From Scandinavium sp002470465 (lineage in GTDB: Bacteria > Pseudomonadota > Gammaproteobacteria > Enterobacterales > Enterobacteriaceae), in NCBI RefSeq assembly GCF_040750395.1, contig NZ_JBFLVD010000020.1:60022-124021 (forward strand): DNA of 64,000 nt, read 5' to 3'. The notes under the pieces are model-generated. The model searched no databases. It was not told the DNA's origin and saw only the letters and a program-made list of their open reading frames with translations. The translations under genes were made by a program, and so were the position numbers. Positions 1-8,314 of this stretch are shown piece by piece (the first letter of the stretch is position 1; each line of letters begins with the position of its first letter).

Positions 1-912
1 GGCTGGCGCATTATTCAGGACAAAAATCACTTCAAACTGATGCGCGCTGCCACATTGGGCAAGAAAATCCTGCAGACCATGCAGCTCAACGCTATAAAAA
101 CGCGACGGCGCGGCAAAATATTCGCGCATCAGTCGGCTGCCGGGCAGTTCGCCAATACTGACCGGTAACAGAGCGTCGTTAGCCTGGGTTCCCGCCAGTC
201 GCAGCCGATCGCTGCTTAACGTCGCGACCACCGGTGAAGAGGTGCCAGGCGTCCACAGCACTACGCGCTGACAGTGATTCAACAAGGTTTCCAGTAGCCG
301 GTTAGCGCGTACCGCTTCGCCAGTAAAGGTCAGGTGCAGGGGATCCAGTTTCAGCTGCGCCAGCTTTTTTACCTGCCTAGTGGTCAAACGCAGACGCAGG
401 CAGGAGGCGGCTTCGCCTGCCAGACCGCTGACCGCCATCGGCAGCTCAGCGGCGATATTGCTGACACATTCAGCGCTCTCAATGGCCAGCGGTTCCAGAT
501 TCAGCGCCCTGCCGGTGACAAACTGGGCTGATTTATTCTTCAGCGCAACATCCGCCAGCGTGACTTTACTACCAGCAGGCAACGTCACCGGCGCCTGCCA
601 CAACGGAGAAGTAAAATCCGGCGTGAAAGCCACAGTGGCGATAGAAGGGGTTGGCGTATACCACAGAGGCGCAAGGCGCGACAGCATTTGCAAAGCAAAC
701 TCAGGGTATTCGTTGTCTATACGCTGATGCACTCTGGCACTGAGAAAGGCGGTGCCCTCCAGCAGGCGCTCAACAAAGGGATCGTTTACGCCATCAACCC
801 GGATGCCCAGCTGGCCCGCAACCTGAGGGTGATCCTCAGCAAATTGCTGCCCTGACTCACGCAGATAACGTAATTCATCATTATATAATTCCAGGAAGCG
901 ATCGCTCAGCAT
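1..912 (-). CDS. tssF: TssF (VasA/ImpG) T6SS baseplate protein, N-terminal part
   Basis: TssF is a baseplate wedge subunit of the type VI secretion system, working with TssE, TssG and TssK under the contractile sheath. The reading frame is open from an ATG at 912 to the window edge, giving 304 residues of a protein that is normally about 600 long. The start reads MLSDRFLELYNDELRYLRES, followed by a QFAEDHPQVAGQLG stretch, which is the characteristic TssF N-terminus. It lies 28 bp after tssE in the order E-F seen in many T6SS loci. The rest of the gene, and probably tssG and tssH, lie outside the window. No frameshift was found in the visible part; an apparent TAG at 377-379 is out of frame. 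Confidence 0.9.
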   Translation of the reverse strand, partial: MLSDRFLELYNDELRYLRESGQQFAEDHPQVAGQLGIRVDGVNDPFVERLLEGTAFLSARVHQRIDNEYPEFALQMLSRLAPLWYTPTPSIATVAFTPDFTSPLWQAPVTLPAGSKVTLADVALKNKSAQFVTGRALNLEPLAIESAECVSNIAAELPMAVSGLAGEAASCLRLRLTTRQVKKLAQLKLDPLHLTFTGEAVRANRLLETLLNHCQRVVLWTPGTSSPVVATLSSDRLRLAGTQANDALLPVSIGELPGSRLMREYFAAPSRFYSVELHGLQDFLAQCGSAHQFEVIFVLNNAPA

Positions 913-940
913 GCCTGCTTTTCCTTACAACATCCAAACA

Positions 941-1384
941 TCACAATACGCGTACCGCGCCGCAGGAATAATCCAACGCAATTCGCAAATTTACCGACTC
1001 TGTCGCCCCGGCAAAAAAACAGGTGCCATAAATGTCAAACAGTATCGCCAGTACCGCACGTTGCTCTTCCTCCACTAACGGAACTACTCTGATACTGTCC
1101 GGCGCCAAGCGCGGTTCAAAGGTAGCAATAATCCGTTGAATATGTCTGGCTAATAACACCGGTTCAACATTAACCGGGATACGCTTACTTAATGACGGCA
1201 GGCCATGATTCAACACCGAAAAATGACAATATTTATATTTAGTTAATTTGAGATCAGCGCTGCGCGAAGCATCATTAAGCAAAAACTCAATATCTCTTAA
1301 TATAATTTCCCGCCAGCCTGTTTTCCGCGACTGTTCATGGCGCAGGGTTAGTTTATCAAATAGTGCAGGCGGTGATATTTTCAT
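941..1384 (-). CDS. tssE: TssE, gp25-like T6SS baseplate protein
   Basis: TssE resembles phage T4 gp25, which nucleates sheath polymerisation at the baseplate in the cytoplasm. The protein is about 147 residues with the family pattern: an N-terminal LFDKLTL-type segment, then a central GLPSL stretch and the C-terminal FEPRL, FDIYGT and LRIALDY segments. I place the start at the ATG at 1384. A longer frame reaches a GTG at 1432, but it would run through the hairpin at 1405-1427 that follows hcp, and family members begin near the MKISPPALFDKL stretch. No strong ribosome site is visible before 1384, so the start is less certain than the gene. Confidence 0.88.
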   Translation of the reverse strand: MKISPPALFDKLTLRHEQSRKTGWREIILRDIEFLLNDASRSADLKLTKYKYCHFSVLNHGLPSLSKRIPVNVEPVLLARHIQRIIATFEPRLAPDSIRVVPLVEEEQRAVLAILFDIYGTCFFAGATESVNLRIALDYSCGAVRVL

Positions 1385-1404
1385 AAATAATATGGCCGCT
1401 ATAA

Positions 1405-1427
1405 CAGGCTGCCCAGAGGGCAGCCTG
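1405..1427 (-). terminator. Perfect hairpin between hcp and tssE
   Basis: A perfect 10-bp inverted repeat (CAGGCTGCCC / GGGCAGCCTG) with a 3-base loop starts 11 bp after the hcp stop codon on the coding strand. It has no clean U-tract (TTATAG follows), so it is more likely a partial terminator or mRNA-stabilising 3' end that keeps Hcp made in excess over downstream TssE-F. This role is inferred. Confidence 0.55.
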
Positions 1428-1438
1428 GACACCGGCGC

Positions 1439-1969
1439 TTAAACGCTGGTGTTAGTTTTAATGTTGTAACCAGTTTTAATCGCTGCGCCGAGGGTGCCGT
1501 CAGCGTTCTGCTCTTTATATTCAATCTCAATCTGAGAGAAGTTCAGGCTGAGCATTTCAGTTGGCAGAACAGTATCAATAGCGGTACCCGTTTCGCCCAG
1601 CGGCATATTCCCTGCGGTACGGTAAGAAGAAACGGTGCAGTCTTTAAACATGATTTCCATAAATGCTTGCTGACCATCGCCAGCTTTACGGCATACCAGT
1701 TTTGCTTTAGCAATAGGCTTACCTGTGGCGCACATCTGGAACAGTTTCGGTGAGGCTTTATTGCTAACCATACAGAATTCGAAATCTGTCATTTTAACTT
1801 TGCCCGCGCCGCCGCCGCTACCAACACCCCAACGACCCGCATTTTCCTGCGCCCACTGCCAGGAGTTAATCTGGATCCAATCTTTAAAATCTTTATCCTG
1901 GGATTCACCCTTAACGCCATCAATATCCAGGAAATAATCAACCAAACCACTCATGTTATGGTCTGCCAT
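1439..1969 (-). CDS. hcp: Hcp (TssD), T6SS inner-tube protein
   Basis: Hcp forms hexameric rings that stack into the T6SS tube and is secreted with effectors. The 176-residue product has the Hcp1-family opening with DYFLDIDGVKGESQDK, a WQWAQ segment and a C-terminal run of beta strands (IEIEYKEQNADGT). The start at 1969 (MADHNMSG) has a good AAGGAG ribosome site 8 bases upstream; seven codons upstream in frame are discarded. It sits 144 bp from tssC and is followed by a strong hairpin, an arrangement that would allow separate, higher expression. The length and lack of a C-terminal extension indicate a plain structural Hcp, not an effector-fused one. Confidence 0.95.
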   Translation of the reverse strand: MADHNMSGLVDYFLDIDGVKGESQDKDFKDWIQINSWQWAQENAGRWGVGSGGGAGKVKMTDFEFCMVSNKASPKLFQMCATGKPIAKAKLVCRKAGDGQQAFMEIMFKDCTVSSYRTAGNMPLGETGTAIDTVLPTEMLSLNFSQIEIEYKEQNADGTLGAAIKTGYNIKTNTSV

Positions 1970-2113
1970 GTAAACACTCCTTAGTTTCACTTATATGCAC
2001 AGATTAATATTCACGTTTAACTACACTGTAAAGAACACTTACTACTACATTGGAGAAAACCCCACAGGAGAGATAAAGCCAAAGCCCTCTTGTTAAGAAG
2101 CTGTCTCTGTTAT

Positions 2114-3619
2114 TTAGCCAGGCTTTCTTGCCGATGGTAATTTAGATACCAAGCGTAACGATACGGTCATCCCTTCTAATTGATAATGTGGGCGTAAATA
2201 AAAATGGGCGCGATAATAGCCAGGATCTTCCGGTACTTCTTCAACATGCACTTCCGCTGCTGATAATGGGCGTTTCGCTTTGGTCGCTTCAGTTGAAACC
2301 GTTGGGTCGCCATCCACGTAATTCATCAGCCAGTTATTCAGCCAGACCTGCATATCGTCACGCGAGCGGAAAGAGCCAACTTTATCGCGGACAATACATT
2401 TCAGATAATGCGCAAAACGGCAGGTGGCGAAAATATAAGGCAGCCGGGCGGAAAGTTTTGCGTTAGCCGTGGCGTCCGGATCATCGTATTGCGCAGCATG
2501 GTGCAGCGTGCCTGAGCCAATAAAGGCGGCAAAGTCGCTGTTTTTACGGTAGACCAGAGGCAGAAAACCGGCTTCAGACAGCTCGTGTTCACGGCGATCG
2601 GAAATAGCGGTTTCCGTCGGACATACCAGTTCATAACCGCCCTCATCCGAAGGGAAGGTATAAGCCGGAAGTTCTTCTACCCCGCCGCCTGACTCAATAC
2701 CGCGAATCCGCGAACACCAACCGTACTGGTTGAAAGCACGATTAATATTTACGCCCATCGCATAAGCCGCATTAGCCCAGCTGAAATCCGTTACCTGTTC
2801 TGGTCGCACCTGCTCTTCAAAAGCAAACTCATCCACCGGGTTGCTGTTGGCGCCATAGGGCACCCGTGACAGGAAACGCGGCATGGTCAGCACTAGATAA
2901 CGCGAGTCATTGCTTTCACGCAGGCTGCGCCAGGCTGCATATTCCGGCGTGCTGAAAATTTTGCCGATGTCGCGCGGGTTAGCCAGTTCGTTCCAGTTAC
3001 TCATCTGCATCAGCGAAGGCGACGCCGACGAGATAAACGGACAGTGCGCCGCAGCGGCGATTTTCGCCATTTCGGTCAGCAGCGAGACGCTCTGCTGGCT
3101 GTGATCAAACTCGAAATCACCGATCAGGCAGCCAAAAGGTTCCCCACCAAACTGACCATATTCGTGCTCATAAATCTGCTTGAAAATCGGACTCTGGTCC
3201 CAGGCCGCTCCGCGATAGCGGCGCAAAGTACGCGTCAGCTCATCCTGACTGATATTCAGCACTCGGGTTTTAAGCAGGTCGCTATTTTCAGTATTAGCAA
3301 TAAGATAATGCAGACCGCGCCAAGCGGACTCCAGCTTCTGGAATTCCGCATGGTGCAGAATTTCATTGATCTGATCGCCGATCTTCTGGTCGATTTCTGC
3401 AATCAGCGACTCAACGGTCAGTACCACGTCACGGCTGACCCGCGTCTGATTGCTGCTGGCATACTCCATTAACGTACCTACCGCACGTCTGACAGCATCG
3501 CAGGCTTCGTCGGTGCGCGGGCGAAACGAACGCTTAAGGATATCATCCAGTTCATTACCGCTCTCTTCAAATACCTGTCCGCTCAGCTCTGGCGCCGCAG
3601 ATGAATGCCTGCTTTCCAT
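2114..3619 (-). CDS. tssC: TssC (VipB/ImpD), T6SS sheath large subunit
   Basis: TssC pairs with TssB to build the contractile sheath around the Hcp tube. At 501 residues it has the normal family length. Recognisable segments include ESAWRGLHYLI near residue 95, FGCLIGDFEFDH near residue 165 and the C-terminal MTVSLRLVSKLP. Its start codon overlaps the tssB stop (TAATG at 3619), so translation of the two sheath subunits is probably coupled to keep them in equal amounts. No sign of damage. Confidence 0.95.
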   Translation of the reverse strand: MESRHSSAAPELSGQVFEESGNELDDILKRSFRPRTDEACDAVRRAVGTLMEYASSNQTRVSRDVVLTVESLIAEIDQKIGDQINEILHHAEFQKLESAWRGLHYLIANTENSDLLKTRVLNISQDELTRTLRRYRGAAWDQSPIFKQIYEHEYGQFGGEPFGCLIGDFEFDHSQQSVSLLTEMAKIAAAAHCPFISSASPSLMQMSNWNELANPRDIGKIFSTPEYAAWRSLRESNDSRYLVLTMPRFLSRVPYGANSNPVDEFAFEEQVRPEQVTDFSWANAAYAMGVNINRAFNQYGWCSRIRGIESGGGVEELPAYTFPSDEGGYELVCPTETAISDRREHELSEAGFLPLVYRKNSDFAAFIGSGTLHHAAQYDDPDATANAKLSARLPYIFATCRFAHYLKCIVRDKVGSFRSRDDMQVWLNNWLMNYVDGDPTVSTEATKAKRPLSAAEVHVEEVPEDPGYYRAHFYLRPHYQLEGMTVSLRLVSKLPSARKPG

Positions 3620-4176
3620 TATGCGTCTTCTCCTGGCTTATTCTTGTCTGTCACAGCCAGTTCGGCGCTGGCAAAGGGGTTGCGCTTTTCGTTGATGGTA
3701 CGTTGCAGGAACCCGGGATCTTCAAGCAGATTTTTAATCACCTCTTCAGCACTGGCTTTACCATCCATATAGGTGATCAGCTCTGCCAGTCGGGTACGGG
3801 TCTCCAGCAGACGACTCAGCTCCGGAACATTATTGGCAATGACTCCCGGCGAAAAATCATCCATAGATTCAAATTCCAGTTCGACATTCAGCATATCACT
3901 GGCTTCGTCCAGGGTATTGTTAACCTGCAATGCCAGACGCGGCTTAATAGCACGCATACGGGCATCAAAGTTGTCCTGGTCAAACGTCAGGAATTTCCTT
4001 TCAGCCACCGAGGGCAGCGGTTCGACGCGGTGACCGGACAGATCAGCCATTACGCCGGTAACGAAAGGCAGCTCGACGGTTTTTTGCGAACCGTAAACTT
4101 CAACGTCATATTCAATCTGCACGCGCGGCGCGTTATTTTTACCAAGTAGCTTTTGTGAACTTGATTCTTTTGCCAT
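3619..4176 (-). CDS. tssB: TssB (VipA/ImpB), T6SS sheath small subunit
   Basis: TssB is the small sheath subunit and the partner of TssC. The protein has 185 residues, slightly above the usual 160-175. It shows the typical RVQIEYDVEVYGS start, the ELPFVTGVMADLSG segment and the DFSPGVIANNVPEL segment contacted by TssC in known sheaths. An AGGAGACGAAC leader gives a clear ribosome site before the ATG at 4176. The gene starts 18 bp after tssA stops. Confidence 0.95.
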   Translation of the reverse strand: MAKESSSQKLLGKNNAPRVQIEYDVEVYGSQKTVELPFVTGVMADLSGHRVEPLPSVAERKFLTFDQDNFDARMRAIKPRLALQVNNTLDEASDMLNVELEFESMDDFSPGVIANNVPELSRLLETRTRLAELITYMDGKASAEEVIKNLLEDPGFLQRTINEKRNPFASAELAVTDKNKPGEDA

Positions 4177-4194
4177 GTTCGTCTCCTGAGAAAA

Positions 4195-5160
4195 CTATCC
4201 CCGTTCTTTTCCGATATATGCCGCCAGCGTTGCGGTGGCTTCGGGTATTAAATCTTCAATAATTGCTTCAAATTCCATGCCAATCATTTTTTGCGTTCGA
4301 CGAATAAATATCGGCGCTGGATGGCTTGGCTCATGGGTTTTAAAATACTCAACAACCTTATCGAGCATTAAAATCGCATCCTGCCTGCTCTTTATTTTCC
4401 CCGCCGTCACCACCATTGCCGTAGCAATATCTTCCTTCGCCGGCTCCTCGCTGGCAGAATATTCACTTGCCGTTTCTGCATACATATCGTTCAGCAACTT
4501 CCCAGTTCCGACCAGCAGCTGACGCAGGGCGCGGCAGTCAAGTTGATAATCATCGCTGCACTGGTTGGCATACTGCTCAATGCGCGTCAGGGCTTCGGCA
4601 CAAAGCGCCAGCTGCGCCGGTAAGGCCGGACACCCCTGGCTCTGGTAGTAAGCAGAACTGTTTTCCAGTACCAGCACCATTTGTGAAAATGACATCACTG
4701 AAGCGCCGTCCTGCGCCAGCGCCTGCATCATCACCTCGAAGGTTACCGTTATATCCGTGGCCAGGCGGGCTTGTTTCAACTCTGACAGACAGCAGCCATT
4801 GCCCAGCCATCCCAGCGCCGCCGCATGGCTGCTACCCGCTGGTTCATCCGGGATATGCGGATAAACCACTGCGCCGCTACGCAGCAGCTCATCAATAAGT
4901 TGAATACTTTGATACAGTGCAACCACGCCTTGTATATGCAGACTGGCGCGTAAATGCCACATAATTACCCGCAGATCTTTACATACCGCCAGCAGGCGTT
5001 CGCACTTGCCTCTTATATCAGTCCAGTTAATGACCTCAGCACCAGCTGGCGCGTCCAGCGGACCGTCAGAATTATCGTGACCTGACAACAGCAATAATAT
5101 TTCATTATACAGGGGGTCATATTCCACCCCGTCGGTTTCATTAAAGACAACTTCATCCAT
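4195..5160 (-). CDS. tssA: TssA (ImpA-N family), T6SS cap/priming protein
   Basis: TssA proteins coordinate tube and sheath growth and carry a conserved ImpA_N domain. This 321-residue protein has that domain over about residues 10-150 (CERLLAVCKDLRVIMWHLRA, then GVVALYQSIQLIDELL), a helical middle, and a C-terminal segment HPAPIFIRRTQKMIGMEFEA common in the short TssA class. It is the first gene of the visible T6SS run, so the promoter should lie in 5161-5327. That stretch is AT-rich, but I could not assign a box with confidence. Confidence 0.9.
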   Translation of the reverse strand: MDEVVFNETDGVEYDPLYNEILLLLSGHDNSDGPLDAPAGAEVINWTDIRGKCERLLAVCKDLRVIMWHLRASLHIQGVVALYQSIQLIDELLRSGAVVYPHIPDEPAGSSHAAALGWLGNGCCLSELKQARLATDITVTFEVMMQALAQDGASVMSFSQMVLVLENSSAYYQSQGCPALPAQLALCAEALTRIEQYANQCSDDYQLDCRALRQLLVGTGKLLNDMYAETASEYSASEEPAKEDIATAMVVTAGKIKSRQDAILMLDKVVEYFKTHEPSHPAPIFIRRTQKMIGMEFEAIIEDLIPEATATLAAYIGKERG

Positions 5161-5327
5161 CAGACCTACTCCCCAAAAATAATTTGCTCGCCTGACGCTG
5201 CCGATTATGCTGGCGCATTATTTTCTGCACCTTTTTTATGGCTTTATTATTCTGCCCTGCCGGGCTGAAAACCAGTAAAAAGGCGCTAATAACACTTTAA
5301 CGCAGGGGAATCTTCAGGCTGCCGCTA

Positions 5328-5858
5328 TTACTGATAAGACAATGCAAAGGTCGCGCTCGCCGTGAAATCACCGGCCTCGACGGGGCTTTCAGGTAGAGTT
5401 TCGACACGCACCTTAAAATTCAGCGAATTATCGCCCGCAACCAGCGGCGATTCCGGTGCTGGTTGGTTGACATCGATCACGGTCTCATCGGCGCCGGTCA
5501 GCAAGCGCAATGCAATGCCCGATGCGCTGCCGCTGGTTTGCAGACCGCCGGCAAGCTGGCTATCCTCAACGCCCTTAAAGGTTACCGTCACAGACTTAGC
5601 GACCTTGCTGTTGCACTGGTGTAACTGAATAGAGAAAGGCACCGCAGGGCCTTTACCGCCATTCTGCTGGATGGTCTGAATCGAGCTCTGCCCCAGCTCT
5701 ACGCTAAAATCCTGAGATTCAGGATCGACAATACATGGCTGCGCTACCAGCCTGCCGGTGAAGTGAATATCACCGCCGATAAACTCAACCTCTGCGTGAC
5801 TGGCGCCGATGCCTGCCGCTGCCAGCAATAACCATCCTGTACGGGCAATTTTCATCAT
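5328..5858 (-). CDS. Fimbrial minor pilin subunit (last gene of operon)
   Basis: This 176-residue protein has a cleavable signal peptide (MMKIARTGWLLLAAAGIGAS) and a pilin domain with two cysteines (PCIVDP near residue 42 and QLHQCNSK near residue 102). It ends in TFALSYQ, the beta-strand end used in donor-strand exchange. It is probably a minor or adaptor subunit of the fimbria, assembled in the periplasm by the chaperone and passed through the usher. It starts 6 bp after the adhesin gene, so the two are co-transcribed. The exact position of the subunit in the fibre cannot be told from sequence alone. Confidence 0.88.
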   Translation of the reverse strand: MMKIARTGWLLLAAAGIGASHAEVEFIGGDIHFTGRLVAQPCIVDPESQDFSVELGQSSIQTIQQNGGKGPAVPFSIQLHQCNSKVAKSVTVTFKGVEDSQLAGGLQTSGSASGIALRLLTGADETVIDVNQPAPESPLVAGDNSLNFKVRVETLPESPVEAGDFTASATFALSYQ

Positions 5859-5864
5859 CTCTCC

Positions 5865-6902
5865 TTATTGTACCGACGCAATGACTGTAGCCGAGGCAGT
5901 GAACTCCCCTTCTTCCAGCTCCACAACATGGTCAGCGATGGGCGCAGCGACCAGCCGCCAGCTGCCTTTATTATCCTGGCTGCTTACCTGATACTCCTGG
6001 CGTGGTTCAACAATCTCACCGCCGTCGCTGCTTTTAACTACAATGCCCAGACCCGGTTGACTGGTTTTAAAGTAACGATTATCAAACGAACTCGACGCTC
6101 CCTGCAGAGAGAGGAGGATGACCGGAGGCGGAGTTGTGTCGTCATCAAAAATGCCGCCGCTGCAGACAAAGTTAATATCAAGAGGTTTCTGATAAGCGCT
6201 GCCGTCCAGATCACTGGTGCCGATATCACCGAAATCAACCCTGATAGGCTGTCCGTCATTGAATTCACACTTTTCCGGCACGCCAATCACCGCCGAGCGG
6301 AGGTTGACATGAAACAGCGGCTCACTACCGTAGCTGCCGCCTCCTGCACTCAGTCGGCCGAAAATATTAAAGATGCTCAGATCGTCAAGGGTTACGCCAT
6401 TAGTCAGACTCTTATCCAGCCGGAACGTGACTTTGCCTTCTGATACCGAGCCCAGCTTTTTCCCCAGCGACTCACTGTTACTGACGCACTGATAGTCGTA
6501 GTCTTTATTATCAACGTCAAAAAACGGGATGCCTTTGAAGTCGGCGTAATGTCCATCGATATAAATTTCGATTCGGGCGGAAATATAATCGTTCAGTTTA
6601 TAATAGCCTTCGCTATCCGGCGTCGAGGCCAAGGTACTTTCCGCTTTATAATAAATACTGCTTTGCCCTATCGGGCCATCCGGACAGTAAGCGGTAGCGT
6701 CAAAAACCGGGGTGTACTTCCAGCCTTTGTCCACTTTTGCGCCAGGACGGTTATTGGGGAATTCATCGCCTGTCAGGTCAACATCAACCGTCTGCGTCCC
6801 ATTATCCAAACGGACCTCTCCCTGCTCATAGCCCCATGCAGCGCCACAGCAACATGAAAGCAGCACAGTTAATAACCCCAGTTTTGTTTTTATCTGCTTC
6901 AC
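5865..6902 (-). CDS. Two-domain fimbrial tip adhesin
   Basis: At 345 residues this is about twice pilin size, the usual mark of a tip adhesin: an N-terminal receptor-binding domain (about 25-200) and a C-terminal pilin domain (about 205-345, with cysteines at CEFNDGQPIRVDFGDI and FVCSGG). A signal peptide with a run of cysteines (SCCCGAAWG) precedes it. The binding domain did not recall a named adhesin, so its receptor is unknown. It lies between two minor pilins in a tight operon with 6-12 bp gaps. Confidence 0.8.
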   Translation of the reverse strand: MKQIKTKLGLLTVLLSCCCGAAWGYEQGEVRLDNGTQTVDVDLTGDEFPNNRPGAKVDKGWKYTPVFDATAYCPDGPIGQSSIYYKAESTLASTPDSEGYYKLNDYISARIEIYIDGHYADFKGIPFFDVDNKDYDYQCVSNSESLGKKLGSVSEGKVTFRLDKSLTNGVTLDDLSIFNIFGRLSAGGGSYGSEPLFHVNLRSAVIGVPEKCEFNDGQPIRVDFGDIGTSDLDGSAYQKPLDINFVCSGGIFDDDTTPPPVILLSLQGASSSFDNRYFKTSQPGLGIVVKSSDGGEIVEPRQEYQVSSQDNKGSWRLVAAPIADHVVELEEGEFTASATVIASVQ

Positions 6903-6913
6903 CCCTTACCGCC

Positions 6914-7534
6914 TTAAAAATAATAAACGTTAATATTAACGATGGCGTCAATATAATCAGCCTGAACATATTTCTGCGTTGATTCCAGACTGGCGCTGAA
7001 ATTCAACGTATTATCGCCCGGCGTAAGAAATGCATTATTCAGAGACTGGTTAAGCGGGATATCGACGTCGCGCGCATCTTTCAGGCGCACCCCGACGCCA
7101 CTGGCGCCATTCAGCTTCAGTAGCCCGCTGTTATTGTCATCGGCGACACCGGTAAAGGAGAAAGCCACCGTCTGTTCGCCGCTAAGCCAGGCGGAATCTT
7201 CCGCAGTGTGGGTGCTGTTTACGCCATCACGGTAACTATGAGCGCCCATCAAGCAGTCCTGAAAACGCAGGGTAAATCTCACCTGCTGGCTTCTGTCGCC
7301 CTGGTTGCGGAAATGACCACTGCTGATGCTGCCCAGATTTACCTGCTGCTCCTGCGAATCCACGGCTAATGAACAGGGGGTGCTGAGCAGCGCGCCGACA
7401 AAGTTAATCTTTGCCACCTGTGCCAGCTCATCCCGCGGCTGAGCTGGCTGTTTTATTTTATCGGCCAAGCTGGACGCTGGCATACAGAGCGCACTTCCTA
7501 ACAGCAGCGCATTCAACTTGAGGTTATTTCGCAT
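6914..7534 (-). CDS. Fimbrial minor pilin subunit
   Basis: A 206-residue pilin-like protein with a signal peptide (LLLGSALCMPASSLA), a PCSLAVD cysteine motif near residue 55, a second cysteine in FQDCLMG, and a C-terminus ending in VNINVYYF in place of the more common aromatic-rich strand. It is probably an adaptor between shaft and tip adhesin. It starts 17 bp after the chaperone gene and ends 11 bp before the adhesin. Length and strand order fit the FimF/MrpE-like minor subunits. Confidence 0.85.
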   Translation of the reverse strand: MRNNLKLNALLLGSALCMPASSLADKIKQPAQPRDELAQVAKINFVGALLSTPCSLAVDSQEQQVNLGSISSGHFRNQGDRSQQVRFTLRFQDCLMGAHSYRDGVNSTHTAEDSAWLSGEQTVAFSFTGVADDNNSGLLKLNGASGVGVRLKDARDVDIPLNQSLNNAFLTPGDNTLNFSASLESTQKYVQADYIDAIVNINVYYF

Positions 7535-7551
7535 AATCTCATCTCCTGTGA

Positions 7552-8295
7552 TTACTGTTGTTCCGTTTCAGCTCGGCACACCTGGCCGCCGCGGCAGGTA
7601 AATTTCAGTTCCGGCTGTCCGCCGTAGTCATTGATATAGGTGATGACAAAACTCTCCGGTAAGCGGCTGGTAAGCGCCAGCTTCTCGGTTGATTTCGGCG
7701 CCACCATAACCGGCTTGAAGCCGCCGATTGCGCCGCCGCCCGCTTTTTGGCCGCGCCGCGTCATACTGCTGAGCGTAATGTAATATGGCGTTGGGTTTTC
7801 AATGCTGACGCCAGCTGAGGTTTGGTTAAATAGCAGCTGGTCCTGCCAGACTGCCGCCTTTTCCGGCACAATTGCCTTTGGCCGGTAAAACAGTTTCAGC
7901 TGCGACTGCAGCGCAATCTGCATAACGTTGCTTTTTTCAGGGCGCGGTGGGATCTCCCGCAGATTAAAATAGAACAGCGTTTCCCGATCCTGCGGCAGTT
8001 GCGCCACCCCCGCAGTAGTGGCAATACGCACCAGGCTGCGCTCTCCCGCATTAATGCGTTGCAATGGCGGCATCACCACCAGCGGACCATTGACTTTTTT
8101 ATGCTGACTGTCTTCAATCCAGGACTGCGCCAGAAAGGGCAATTTTTTATTATCATTATTAATATTTAGGCTGATTGATTTCATATCAGCATTATAAATT
8201 ATCCTGGTACGATCGGGCGTCAGCGCGGCATGGCTAATGGCTGCGCTAAAAGAGAGCGCCAGTAACAGGGCTGTTTTAGTCAAAAAATGCATCAT
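7552..8295 (-). CDS. Periplasmic fimbrial chaperone (PapD/FimC family)
   Basis: The chaperone binds pilin subunits as they enter the periplasm, donates a beta strand and delivers them to the usher. The mature protein has the family features: the LTPDRTRIIYNAD opening with the conserved Arg, NNDNKKLPFLAQSWIED, and LFYFNLREIPP near residue 110. I use the ATG at 8295 (or 8292, next codon), which gives a normal signal peptide (MHFLTKTALLLALSFSAAIS) and 247 residues. The frame extends upstream into the usher gene, but that part is not coding. It lies 19 bp after the usher stop. Confidence 0.93.
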   Translation of the reverse strand: MMHFLTKTALLLALSFSAAISHAALTPDRTRIIYNADMKSISLNINNDNKKLPFLAQSWIEDSQHKKVNGPLVVMPPLQRINAGERSLVRIATTAGVAQLPQDRETLFYFNLREIPPRPEKSNVMQIALQSQLKLFYRPKAIVPEKAAVWQDQLLFNQTSAGVSIENPTPYYITLSSMTRRGQKAGGGAIGGFKPVMVAPKSTEKLALTSRLPESFVITYINDYGGQPELKFTCRGGQVCRAETEQQ

Positions 8296-8314
8296 AATTT
8301 TTCCATAATCTCGA

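Noticed and set aside
377..379. Apparent TAG stop inside tssF
   Set aside because: It is out of frame with the ATG at 912; the tssF frame reads Thr-Thr-Arg across it and stays open to the window edge.
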